Counted from the first letter of the stretch, positions 1 through 7,839 are shown. The stretch is 10,321 nucleotides of DNA from Stephanodiscus triporus (GCA_036939755.1 JALLAZ010001122.1:1-10321), one strand, 5' to 3'. Notes: generated by a model from the letters alone, not told the origin. A program made the numbers and translations.

Positions 1-699
1 GGAGGCGTTGCACTCGTCCATGAAGAACGCCACGAGGTCGTAGTTCCCGAACGCACCCGACGTCGACGACGACGATAGGGCGCGTCCTACGTACGAGGGA
101 GGATACCCGGCGTCGATCGTGCCCGACGCGACGGCGTCGTCCGTCCAGCCCATGTCGTGCACGCGCGGGAGGGCGTGGGCGAGTATCGACCGCCGCGCGT
201 TACGATATTCATCCTCCTCTTCCTCCTCCCGTCGTCGTCGTCGCTGTCTTCCTCTCTCCCCTCCTATTCCCCCTCCTCCTCGTTCAGGATCGAGGGCGGA
301 GGCATAGGTCCGGTCGACGGGGGAGTTGGGGAGCGAGGAGGAGAATCGACGACTACTACTACGAGGGGAGGCCAAGTCGAGTCGTCCGTCGCGGTCGCCA
401 TAGTCGATGCAGACGATTCCGCACCCGATCGGGAGGGACGCACCCACGCGGCCCAACGGGATCATCGCGGGGAACGACGACGGGGCGCCGCGACGATCGT
501 CCGCCGCCGCCATCGCCGCCGCCGTCCTCGTGGTGGTGGTGGTGGCGGCGGCGGCGGCGGCGGTCGTCGTCGTCGGCGTCGTCGGCGGCGGCGTCGGCGT
601 CAATCCGAAGCGAGGGCGGCCGAGGAGGAGATTATTATTCCTCCCCCGCGCGCAGACCCGGACGGCGGCGAGGGCGGCGGCGGGCGGAAATCGGATCAT
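1..699 (-). CDS. COQ9: COQ9 ubiquinone-biosynthesis protein, N-terminal part (runs off left edge)
   Basis: COQ9 is a mitochondrial lipid-binding protein that works with COQ7 at the hydroxylation step of ubiquinone synthesis. The reverse-strand frame opens at the ATG at 699-697, after an in-frame stop at 717-715, and stays open to base 1, giving 233 residues with the C-terminal part missing. From about residue 164 the protein carries family features: ARRSILAHALPRVHDMGWTD, then AVASGTIDAGYPPSYVGRAL, then DLVAFFMDECNAS at the edge. These match the COQ9 pattern of an ALxxVxxxGWTxxA helix, a G-rich turn and a LVxxFxxxCN helix. The first 35 residues (MIRFPPAAALAAVRVCARGR onward) hold several Arg and no acidic residue, as in a mitochondrial presequence. 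Between them lies a Thr/Pro/Ala low-complexity stretch and an acidic run (REEEEEDEY) just before the domain, a position where animal COQ9 is also acidic. Alternative starts are at 513 and 465. An intron in the low-complexity part cannot be excluded. The family call is fairly firm and the exact start less so. Confidence 0.78.
   Translation of the reverse strand, partial: MIRFPPAAALAAVRVCARGRNNNLLLGRPRFGLTPTPPPTTPTTTTAAAAAATTTTTRTAAAMAAADDRRGAPSSFPAMIPLGRVGASLPIGCGIVCIDYGDRDGRLDLASPRSSSRRFSSSLPNSPVDRTYASALDPERGGGGIGGERGRQRRRRREEEEEDEYRNARRSILAHALPRVHDMGWTDDAVASGTIDAGYPPSYVGRALSSSSTSGAFGNYDLVAFFMDECNAS
521..600. repeat. GGT/GGC/GTC triplet low-complexity tract
   Basis: A run of near-perfect G-rich triplets on the plus strand drifts from GGT to GGC to GTC. 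On the minus strand it lies inside the COQ9 reading frame and encodes Thr, Pro and Ala homopolymer-like runs. Tracts of this type change length easily, so the linker length is probably variable between strains. Confidence 0.8.
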
Positions 700-1090
700 C
701 GTCGTCGTTCGTCGTCACTCGTCTCACGAAGAAAGTGCATGCTACAACATGCGGACGTATCGTAGTACTCTACGATAAAAAATCTGGGTCGTGTTTCGCT
801 CATTGTTTGGCGATAGTTGTCCCGAATGGCGATCGTCTCGCTAGAATCGTAGCTCTCCCGCCGGCCAAGGCGCCACGCACCTACAAAGATCGCGCTGGCC
901 AAAAAAAAATGCTTGGAGCATTATTCGCTGCGCCGGCCCACTCCGCTCCGCCGCCTCGCATTTGTACGTTATCTCATCATCTCTCTTTATTCTTCATCTC
1001 GGATCCGATCCGACGAAGGAGGATTGTCCCTCTCCATCAACGGCATCATCAAACGACTCCCCCCCCCCAAAAAAAAAGGCCAAAAGAGTC
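700..1090. promoter_or_regulatory. Divergent intergenic region between COQ9 and the phosphatase gene
   Basis: These 391 bases separate two genes transcribed away from each other, so both promoters must lie here or overlap. The region is visibly less GC-rich than either flanking gene. It holds a 20-bp dyad (758-777), a weaker GCATG/CATGC dyad just before it (737-752), and a homopolymer junction of ten C followed by nine A (1059-1077) directly upstream of the phosphatase start. I see no clear TATA box. Small frames that cross the region have no protein-like composition and were not called. Confidence 0.5.
758..777. promoter_or_regulatory. Perfect 8-bp inverted repeat, candidate regulator site
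   Basis: TATCGTAG and CTACGATA form a perfect dyad around the spacer TACT. It lies about 60 bases upstream of the COQ9 start codon and about 315 bases upstream of the phosphatase start. The position in a shared divergent promoter suggests a protein-binding site, but no factor can be named from the sequence. Confidence 0.35.
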
Positions 1091-2437
1091 ATGATTCGCG
1101 AGCGCACCCTGATCCCCCTCCTCCTCCTCGTCCTCGCGTCGACGACGTCCGCGTTCACGACGACGTCCTCCCCGAGGTCGACGGTCGTCCCCCCCGCCTC
1201 CTCCACCCGCCTCGCGTCGAGGGTGGACGAATCGTTGGACCTGTCGAATGATGTCGTCGTCCCGACCACGACCGACGAGGAGAGGGCGTTCCTCGCCCGG
1301 ACGGCGGCCCTGTGCGCGGAGAGGAACGTCCCGTTCGAGAATATCAAGAACGCGCGCGACCTCGCGTCGGTTCGGAATTCGCCCGTATCGCCCAATCGCG
1401 TGTATCGCGTCGGCAGGGTCTCGGACGCGTCGTCGTCGGACCTCGACGCGCTCTTCGGCGATATCGGTATCAAGACCCTCGTCGACCTGCGCTCGCCCAC
1501 GGAGCTTCGGGACGATCCGTCCCTCGACCGCGCGGACGTGTTCGGGAACTTCACCGACATGGTCTTCCACGAGCGCGGGCGCATGGTGAAGGAGCTGAGG
1601 CACGACGAGCATCGTATGACGAGGAGGAGGAAGAGGGACGTCGTCCTGCGGGCGGTGGGAGGGGCCGTGAACGGGACCAAGGACGTGCTCCTCGGATTCG
1701 TCGACAACTTCTTCGGGAACGACGAAGACGAGGACGACGACGAGGGGGGGATCGACGACGAAGAAGACGACGACGACGACTGCATCGACTGCATCGAGGC
1801 GGGCAGGCTCATCGAGGAGCAGCGCACGCGCAAGGACAGGAAGGAGCGACACTTCGTGTCGATAATGAACGAGCTGAAGTACGTCCGGGGGACAATGTCG
1901 AAATTGCGCAAGAGGGACATAGCCAAGACCATCATCAAGAGTCCCACGACGATAATTTCCAAGACCGCGAGGGAGAACATCAAGAAGCCGTTCCTCGACG
2001 AGATCAACGGGGGAGGGCTGCCGATGCTCAACGAGCTGCTACTGAGATTCGGCGCCCCGGGCATCAAGTACGTACTGGACCTGTGCAGCGACGTCAACCG
2101 CCATCCCGTGGCCTTCTACTGCACCGCCGGGAAGGACCGCACCGGCATGATCGCGGCGATCATACTCGCGCTACTAGGCGCGGACGACGCGGACATCGTC
2201 GAGGATTACAGCCTAAGCGCGAACGTGTACGCGGAGATGGCCGATCACAAGGCGATGGTGGGCGCATTGAGCCAGCGCAGCCTCGACGCAAAGACCTTCC
2301 TCGGCGCGCCGCCGAGCGTCATGGAGGACACGCTGAGGAATATTCGGAGGGATTATGGCGGCGTGGAGGAGTACTTGGACTTCATCGGGTTCGGGAAGGA
2401 CAGCCGGGACAGGTTGATACGCGCGTTGACTCAATGA
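1091..2437 (+). CDS. Plastid-targeted tyrosine phosphatase-like protein (Tyr_phosphatase3-like)
   Basis: The 448-residue product carries the Cys-based phosphatase loop CTAGKDRTG, with nucleophile Cys344 and Arg350, followed by MIAAIILALLGADDADIVEDY. Near the N terminus it has VYRVGRVSD (about 104-112) and LVDLRSPTEL (about 130-139). This pairing of an early DLRSxxE with a late CxAGKDRTG is typical of the Tyr_phosphatase3 family of tyrosine or lipid phosphatases; the substrate cannot be read from the sequence. I chose the ATG at 1091 rather than 962 because it gives a clean signal peptide (LIPLLLLVLASTTSA). This ends in a diatom plastid import site, Ala21-Phe22, followed by a Ser/Thr/Arg-rich transit region. 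The upstream extension is coded by C and A homopolymers and looks like 5' UTR. Unusual is an insertion of roughly 200 residues between the two signatures. It holds an Asp/Glu tract (about 209-230), a CIDC motif and a basic helical part. No intron is needed. The family call is firm; plastid location is inferred. Confidence 0.82.
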   Translation: MIRERTLIPLLLLVLASTTSAFTTTSSPRSTVVPPASSTRLASRVDESLDLSNDVVVPTTTDEERAFLARTAALCAERNVPFENIKNARDLASVRNSPVSPNRVYRVGRVSDASSSDLDALFGDIGIKTLVDLRSPTELRDDPSLDRADVFGNFTDMVFHERGRMVKELRHDEHRMTRRRKRDVVLRAVGGAVNGTKDVLLGFVDNFFGNDEDEDDDEGGIDDEEDDDDDCIDCIEAGRLIEEQRTRKDRKERHFVSIMNELKYVRGTMSKLRKRDIAKTIIKSPTTIISKTARENIKKPFLDEINGGGLPMLNELLLRFGAPGIKYVLDLCSDVNRHPVAFYCTAGKDRTGMIAAIILALLGADDADIVEDYSLSANVYAEMADHKAMVGALSQRSLDAKTFLGAPPSVMEDTLRNIRRDYGGVEEYLDFIGFGKDSRDRLIRALTQ

Positions 2438-2509
2438 ACGAACGGGGACCATGCGCGCCCGGTCGTGGAGGGGCGAATGGACGGTAGACGGGAGAAAGTG
2501 AGGATGATA

Positions 2510-2523
2510 AGGGGCGTTCCCCT
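2510..2523. terminator. Short GC stem-loop in the phosphatase 3' UTR
   Basis: AGGGG and CCCCT enclose the tetraloop CGTT about 73 bases after the phosphatase stop codon. It could stabilise or mark the 3' end of the transcript. A five-pair stem can also occur by chance, so its role is uncertain. Confidence 0.25.
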
Positions 2524-2782
2524 AATGAATATAGGTAAAATCAATCATGTAGATATGGAGAAATTTTCCGTTCGTCTGTCGAAAGTCTATCTTATCCTTA
2601 TCGACATAAAGGGATAGGACGGAGGGTATGAGGATGGGCTATTGTCCGCGTCGTCCACCGGAAGACAATGGACCGGACAAAATGGTCTATCGAAAATCTG
2701 CTTCTCCGATCGCCGTCTGAAGTCTAACTCGGTTGCAGGTAAAGCATTTTGCCAGCTAAAATGAATCACTTTTTAGTATCAC

Positions 2783-2788
2783 TTTATT
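2783..2788 (-). terminator. Candidate polyadenylation hexamer AATAAA for the 2885-3835 gene
   Basis: Read on the minus strand this is AATAAA, about 97 bases beyond the stop codon of the membrane coiled-coil gene, a normal distance for a poly(A) signal. Diatoms do not use this hexamer strictly, so the assignment is tentative. Confidence 0.35.
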
Positions 2789-2884
2789 TTTACGTTGTGT
2801 CTCTTCTGACAGCAGACGACATCACAACATGAACACCCGCCCCCAAACAATCGTCTACTGTTCAATTCGCATCATCATCCTCCA

Positions 2885-3835
2885 TTAAAGTAATCCTCTC
2901 TTCGCGATCAAATCTTTCGAGCCCGATTTTTTTTCCTCCCCAAGAGTTCTCATCCCCTCCAGCCAAGCATTCTTTTCCTCGGGCGACTGGGGCACGTCCA
3001 TCCGCGCGTCCGTTCGTATCCCGTAAATGGTACGGACGTCCGCGAAATCCGCATCCCTCTCCGCCTGCATTTCTCGCTCGAATACGTGTATACCCGAACG
3101 GAGCAAGGCTTCCACCTCACGACTTCGTGAAATTTTCTCCTCGAGTCTCTCGACTTCCAAAATATGTTGTTCGCGAAGTGCATCGAATGACGATGATAGA
3201 CCACTGATAACGACGATGGCGACGACGGCCGTTGCGATATTCAGGGCGAATAGCGATAGAAGTAAGAGGGATTTTACAAATATGCCGAGGTAATTTTTGG
3301 TAGGAGCGTCCATATGACCTGATGCGACTTGAGATGAGGAGTTTGCACTTTCACTCATCAATGACGCAGTCGATGTAGGCGTCGTAATATTTGTGGGCTT
3401 TGACGACGATTCAACTGTAGTGCCCCCTTCCGTTATCAACGATTTCAGAAAGGCGTTATTACCCCCCGTAGGTTTTGCATCTCGATAAAGAGCAGACTGC
3501 GTCGAGATAGCGTTCTCGGGCATTCGTCTGGCAGCGGCGGCGGCAGCGCCTTTTTTTTCGACGGATCGCGATGTGACATGCGACTGTTGTTGCGCGACGG
3601 CTATATCACCGTCGTCGGCACCAGCTTTCGTAGCAGCGGGAGACGCGCCGACGACTTCGGACTTCGCCCGGCTGTCGTGCCATGCCTTAGCCGCCGCCAG
3701 TGACTCTTTTTTGCTTTTCTTGTGCGGATTCGTGCTCGAAGTCGTCAAGGAGCTCCCGGCGTCCGCCGGTTCTGGGGTTTTGTGTTTTGGCATCGTGGTC
3801 GCTCTCCCCTGGGTCTTCGCCCTCGTCTCATTCAC
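2885..3835 (-). CDS. Unrecognised single-pass membrane protein with coiled coil
   Basis: I do not recognise this 316-residue protein. Residues 1-180 are polar and probably disordered, rich in Ala, Ser, Thr and Lys, with a basic patch NPHKKSKKES (about 36-45) and a run of six Ala (97-102). One strongly hydrophobic segment, about residues 182-213 with core SLLLLSLFALNIATAVVAIV, is long enough for a single membrane span. It is followed directly by a charged heptad-like helix (about 216-262, including EVERLEEKISRSREVEALL), a likely coiled coil. The C terminus is short and basic (AKRGLL). There is no N-terminal signal peptide, so the hydrophobic segment would act as a signal anchor. The second Met, coded at 3793-3791 (MPKHKTPEP), is an equally good start. 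Codon use and length support a real gene. It converges with the phosphatase gene and diverges from the protease relic. No function is proposed. Confidence 0.6.
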   Translation of the reverse strand: MNETRAKTQGRATTMPKHKTPEPADAGSSLTTSSTNPHKKSKKESLAAAKAWHDSRAKSEVVGASPAATKAGADDGDIAVAQQQSHVTSRSVEKKGAAAAAARRMPENAISTQSALYRDAKPTGGNNAFLKSLITEGGTTVESSSKPTNITTPTSTASLMSESANSSSQVASGHMDAPTKNYLGIFVKSLLLLSLFALNIATAVVAIVVISGLSSSFDALREQHILEVERLEEKISRSREVEALLRSGIHVFEREMQAERDADFADVRTIYGIRTDARMDVPQSPEEKNAWLEGMRTLGEEKKSGSKDLIAKRGLL

Positions 3836-4134
3836 CCTTCACCACCTTTTTAGATACCTAGCGCTCCGAGCCGCCCAGAGAACAGAGAAGAGAGTGCATG
3901 CAATGAACATCAACATCTACCTAACTGGCTACGTAGGAACCTAATACATCCAAAAGGGTGCTCATTTGACTCTAGCGTGAAGCCCAAACCGAACGGGGGT
4001 CGGCATCGCCCTCGGCAGCTCAGATCGATCCATCACCACTGCTGACAATGACAACATCATGTCATCGCCCATCCCCTTCCTCCCCACCGTTTGCTCTATC
4101 CTTTGTCCTTTGGCATCACAACATTACAGCAATA
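3836..4134. other. Intergenic region between the membrane protein gene and the protease relic
   Basis: About 300 bases separate divergent genes and should contain the promoter of the minus-strand membrane protein. A plus-strand Met at 4048 could extend the protease frame, but the residues before 4135 are not signal-like. I see no convincing RNA gene, repeat or promoter motif here. Confidence 0.4.
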
Positions 4135-5352
4135 ATGAATCTCGTCAATGCATTCCTCCTTCACCTCGCAAACAATGCCATGGCGCAGGACGACCAAGGC
4201 CAAGGATCGGTCCGAGGAACAGGAGAATTCAAGACATACATCGTCACGTTCAAAGACGGAAACCAGAGGAGATGGTCAAAGGTCTCGCGAAGCTCGCTGG
4301 TGGCTAGGTTATGCAAGTTTACAAACATGTCTTGAACGGCGCCACCCTTACCATCCCAGGGCAGGCCGCCCCGCCCTCGCCTCGAGCCCCGCTGTAGTGA
4401 CCATTGAAGAAGATCAGGTGGCCACCGCCGTTTGGCCAGAGCCGTGTTGATCAGTGTGCCTTGCCCCTTGCTGGCGCCACCACCTTCGAAAAATGGACGC
4501 GCCCAACATCCGAGTATACATCCTCTACACAGGCATCTAGGGTACGAGGGTCACTCTGACTTCACAAATCCGACTTATCTTATCAGCCCTCCAGGCTGTC
4601 ATACATCCTACTATAACATGGATTCTGGCCCTCCCTGGCTCGACGGCAATGGCCATGGAACTCATGTCGCATCGACCATGTGCGGCCATATGTATGGCAT
4701 CGTTGCCTGTAAGTATCTCTGCGCGGTCAAAGTCAAAGTCCTTGATAACACTGGTAGTGGACTGTGGTCAGAAGTCATTGCCGGAATAGATTTCATGGCC
4801 ATAAACTATGACAATGCCAAGGTTACTGAGCCGAGCCTGAAGTGCGTTGCCAACATGAGTCTGGGCGGTGGTATCTTTTCAACAGTGCATACCGCTGTGA
4901 ACAATGCCATCCAAGGTGGCATCACCTTTGTTGTCGCGGCCGGATCAAGTTTGGCAGATGCGTGCAATTTCTCCCCTGCAGCAGCAGAAAAAGCCATTAC
5001 TGTCGGCGCCATTGACGGCAATGACACACCCACCAGCTTCACCAATTATGGGTCCTGCGTGGACGTTTATGCGTCAGGTGTTTCCATCACGCTAGCCTAT
5101 GTTGATAACACCACCACCACCAAAACCATCAGTGGGACATCCATGACATCTCCCCACACCTGTGCTCTTGCGGCTGCCGCGCTCCAAATGGGTGTGGCAG
5201 ATCCTGAGGCTCACCTCAAGGCCGATGCATCCAAGAAGACCATCGACTGTCGCTCTCAGGGGACGGCGGGGGTATATATGTCAGCCCCAATTCGGACTGT
5301 CGTTCCACACGTGGGTCGGCCTGTACTCCTACTCAGCTCACCGCAGGAGTGA
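4135..5352 (+). pseudogene. Degraded subtilisin/proteinase K-like serine protease (S8 family with I9 propeptide)
   Basis: The intact ancestor would be a secreted serine protease. A signal-like start at 4135 (MNLVNAFLLHLANNAMAQ) is followed by an I9 propeptide: FKTYIVTFKDG, then EEMVKGLAKLAGG, then VMQVYKHVLNGATL, then AVVTIEEDQVATA. These pieces lie in different frames. Frame changes occur near 4258-4262, 4365-4380, 4441-4446, 4490-4507 and 4534-4540, and TAG at 4305-4307 interrupts the propeptide. From 4540 the catalytic domain is one open frame to 5352. It keeps the His motif GNGHGTHVAS (His codon 4654-4656), NMSLGGG, and the Ser motif SGTSMTSPH (Ser codon 5140-5142). The catalytic Asp site reads RVYILYTGI, with Tyr (4526-4528) where the family has Asp. 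The oxyanion-hole Asn in VVAAGN is Ser (tca, 4945-4947). Two key residues changed and at least five lesions make an active enzyme very unlikely. Introns do not explain the lesions. Poor base quality could account for some frameshifts but hardly for both substitutions. Confidence 0.82.
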
Positions 5353-5638
5353 AACAGGCATTAAGCATCCTTACTGATAAAATGCAAGAAGAGTTCTACA
5401 TTGCAGTCCCTCGATCAAACTAGTATCCACTTAGGCAAGAGTACACATAGGAGTGCTGATATTTTTATCATATTTAGGATTCTTTTTTGCATCTGCCCCA
5501 TGCTCTGAGAAGATAGTACTTAGTAATCTTTTCTTGGTTGCCAAGATGAGACCTTCGTCAGGAATAATTTGTCACCATTGCGGCAATAATAACAGCATTC
5601 TTTTCATTTGCTTTGCAAAAGCATCTATGGTCAAAGTA

Positions 5639-5639
5639 N
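5639..5639. other. Undetermined base (n)
   Basis: The base is given as n, so local read quality or coverage was limited. This matters when judging the single-base frameshifts in the neighbouring protease relic and Gag ORF. Confidence 0.95.
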
Positions 5640-5808
5640 GCAGAGGTTCACTCTGTTATTTGGAGTCTCAGCTGGAGAATTCTGGCGGGAGAATACCTTC
5701 GGTTTTAAATTCAGAAGTGGAATAAAACCTTCAGCCCGAGAGGGAGGAGTCATTGTTTTTTGAGGCCGACCGATCACACGTCGATTCGACCCGCCGCCCA
5801 TCCATCGC

Positions 5809-5836
5809 TTAGGAAAATAGATTAACCGTTAGGAAA
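5809..5836. repeat. Two direct copies of TTAGGAAA in the leader upstream of gag
   Basis: TTAGGAAA occurs at 5809-5816 and 5829-5836, offset by 20 bases and ending 8 bases before the Gag ATG. The copies may belong to the element's leader or a regulatory site. They are short enough to be chance. Confidence 0.3.
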
Positions 5837-5843
5837 CATCCAA

Positions 5844-7807
5844 ATGCAACAAGCAAACTGGCATTCCTTTTTCGCAGCTCTACCTGACAGCGAACTGGGC
5901 AACAGGAACACTTCGATTTACACCGAAGCTTGGTCTCCTGACAAGTCCGACGACGTACGTTTTCAAACGCTCGTCTCAGACATTAATAACGTCGTTTTCG
6001 CCGCAGACAACGACAAAAACATCCACACCCTCCATAGTTTCAAGGTGATCGGAGGATCATTACTCCGCCCAGCAACTAAGTTGGTTTGCCTTTTAGGCTC
6101 GGGATCCAGAGCTACAGCCTTCATCGTCGACAAGCAAACTCTTTTGCACCCGTGCAATCTCGTCACTCCCACGATTGACGATTTGCAGGATTGCTCGAAC
6201 GAAGAAGAGGTGAGAGCGATCGCAGATCCAGCTGATGGTGGGGCAGTTACCTACCCCGGTTCTGCTTCCTTCCTTCCAGCCCCATGGCTTCGCGACACGG
6301 TCATGTCAGCTGGGACAAGCGATTTTGCGAAGCTTATCCCCGCAGTGAACGCAGCAGCCTTTGAATTCGATGCCGAACACGGCGAAGACGAACGCTTCAT
6401 CACTTCAGCATCCGATCATGCAGCCGATTTCATCCTTTGGGCTTGGGGAGCAGGCAAAGGCAGAGTGACCCCGACCAAGATGATTTTCGACCCAAACGAT
6501 GTCGACATCGACGCTTTCCAAGTAGAACGTCATAGTCATTGCATCCTTCAACCCGCGACTGCTGCTGGCTTTCCCGCAGGACTTCCACCCGCACCCGCAG
6601 CAGCAGATTTACACGGGTTTTTGGCCCCACTTCTCGCAACAACACCATTCTCCACAATCAGGTTGAACAAATGGTCGAAAACAGTGAAGGTAAAAAGAAC
6701 AGAGTGAAGAATCTGCACGAATCAACCATCAAAATGTTTTTGTTCGCGTCGGCAATGGACAACGAATCAGTCCCAACCGATTTGGTTGAGTCATGCAAGC
6801 GAATCATTAACAGCAAGACGGTCGCCCTTGCGGAGCAAGAGCTCAACATTCAATTCGAGAGCCGCGGTTTGAACATGGTGTCATTCCCAACTGGATACAT
6901 TTCCAATGTCTACAACGGCATCCTCCTCTGGTCGAGTATGGACTCACCCAGTAACCACAGTCCTTTCTCTTTCAGCGAAGCCAAACCTATCAAAATGGCG
7001 GAACACATGAACCGCCATCTCACTTTGCAGTTGATCCTTACTCAGGGCAAAGGAATGACTGTCGATGAGATCAAAGCGGCAAACAAACAAGAAGTTCACG
7101 CACCGATGACCTTCTATGACATGACCATGCAACTAAACATGTTTACAGTCGCTACGGACATTCTTTTGGGTAATCTCAGCGTCGGATCTCAGTGCCTCCG
7201 CGCTCTCCAAACGATGGTAGAGAGCAACAGAACAGTTTTCAGAGCACGCGAGATCAATGACGACCTTTTCTACTCAAAATTTTTGTTTGCAGTTGACTCA
7301 CGCTTCCAAATCTGGCTGAAACAATGTCGATCCGCTACGAATCGAAACGAAGTCAACGACAACACCATTGATTTCCGCCCACTCGTCTCAGAAGTCACTT
7401 TCGGGAACTTCCACTACAATCTCCCGCCGACCTTTAAGATGAAAGACCCAGCCGTCGAAACGACGAAACCGTCGTTAGATTCCGATCCGACCGATCCGAC
7501 CGACAAGGACAAAGATAATGAAGGACACAAGGGACGTAAGAGGAAAAAAGGGGATGAGGACAGGTCTATGGTCAAGAATGATTCTCCTCACCCAGAGCTT
7601 TGTATGCTTGCCAACGAAACTTGGGCAATCAATTTTGCCAGCAAGCACGTTGACAAACGAAAGGGATGCTGCCCCCGTTGGTTCCTCCAGAAGTATTGTT
7701 TCTCGAACTGCAAACACAAAGACAGCCACGTGAAAGCGAGCGACATCCCAGCGGACGTACTGGCCACCATGAAAACTTGGCTCAAGCTTTGCCGGGGCGA
7801 AAATTGA
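5844..7807 (+). CDS. gag: Gag-like protein of the retroelement, with one internal frameshift
   Basis: The frame opens at the ATG at 5844, after a stop at 5823-5825, and reads well to about 6655. The continuation lies in the -1 frame from about 6656 to the TGA at 7805-7807, for roughly 650 residues in all. The two frames overlap from 6539 to 6707, and protein-like composition switches near 6650-6680 (QVEQMVENSEGKKNR belongs to the second frame). The N-terminal part is acidic and Ala-rich. The central part (LHESTIKMFLFASAMDNES onward to SPSNHSPFSFSEA) is a helical capsid-like region. An acidic/basic linker (DPTDPTDKDKD, KGRKRKKGDED) follows. The C-terminal finger CPRWFLQKYCFSNCKHKDSH (7670-7729) has C-x8-C-x3-C-x5-H spacing, consistent with zinc and nucleic-acid binding. 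Its role would be packaging element RNA into particles. The shift may be a mutation in this copy, a sequencing error or programmed frameshifting; no classical slippery heptamer is present at the switch. Confidence 0.68.
7459..7476 (+). other. Stem-loop within the Gag linker
   Basis: AACGACG and CGTCGTT form a perfect 7-bp stem around the loop AAAC. Just after it the sequence repeats GATCCGACC in tandem (about 7484-7501), encoding DPTDPT. Both lie in the low-constraint linker before the Cys-His finger. Confidence 0.35.
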
Positions 7808-7839
7808 CTGGTCGGGTCGGGGCCTAGCGGCGTCCGACC
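7805..7839 (+). promoter_or_regulatory. Gag UGA stop with downstream stem, candidate readthrough signal
   Basis: Gag ends in UGA followed by C (UGA CUG), a base known to favour readthrough of UGA. Pol continues in the same frame with no other stop. CCGACC (7834-7839) can pair perfectly with GGTCGG at either 7810-7815 or 7815-7820. The second choice leaves a 7-base spacer after the stop, close to the spacing before the structured element of gammaretroviral readthrough sites. The signal is inferred from architecture and not tested; a decayed stop in this one copy is the alternative. Confidence 0.45.

Larger units (their letters stand above)
2438..2884. other. Convergent 3'-end intergenic region
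   Basis: This stretch lies between the 3' ends of two convergent genes and contains no credible coding frame. It should hold both 3' UTRs. Visible elements are a 5-bp GC stem (2510-2523), an imperfect stem with TATCCTTAT facing ATAAAGGGATA (2593-2616), and an AATAAA hexamer on the minus strand (2788-2783). Confidence 0.5.
5353..5843. other. Lower-GC stretch between the protease relic and the retroelement ORF
   Basis: No recognisable gene is present in these 491 bases. The first part is T-rich and resembles UTR or decayed sequence. A frame at 5453-5725 has no family features and crosses an undetermined base. The left end of the retroelement, a terminal repeat or 5' UTR, should lie somewhere here. 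It cannot be placed because the partner repeat is outside the window. Confidence 0.4.

Noticed and set aside
157..765. Plus-strand frame with Ser, Gly and Arg homopolymers
   Set aside because: It is antisense to the COQ9 frame and its runs come from triplet repeats. The minus strand has the conserved domain.
962..1090. Upstream start extending the phosphatase by 43 residues
   Set aside because: The extension is coded by C10 and A9 homopolymers and would bury the signal peptide and ASAF site.
994..2097. Long minus-strand frames opposite the phosphatase gene (also 1049-1852)
   Set aside because: They are shadows caused by high GC content. The plus strand holds the phosphatase motifs and targeting signal.
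4709..4714. GTAAGT that looks like a splice donor in the protease relic
   Set aside because: Reading through gives the expected family sequence (CAVKVKVLDNTGSG), and no acceptor restores a better protein. Introns also cannot explain the TAG and the repeated frame changes in the propeptide.
7805..7807. UGA as a reassigned sense codon in this genome
   Set aside because: The phosphatase gene and the protease catalytic frame end at TGA at sensible positions, and coding frames elsewhere avoid TGA internally, so the standard code applies.
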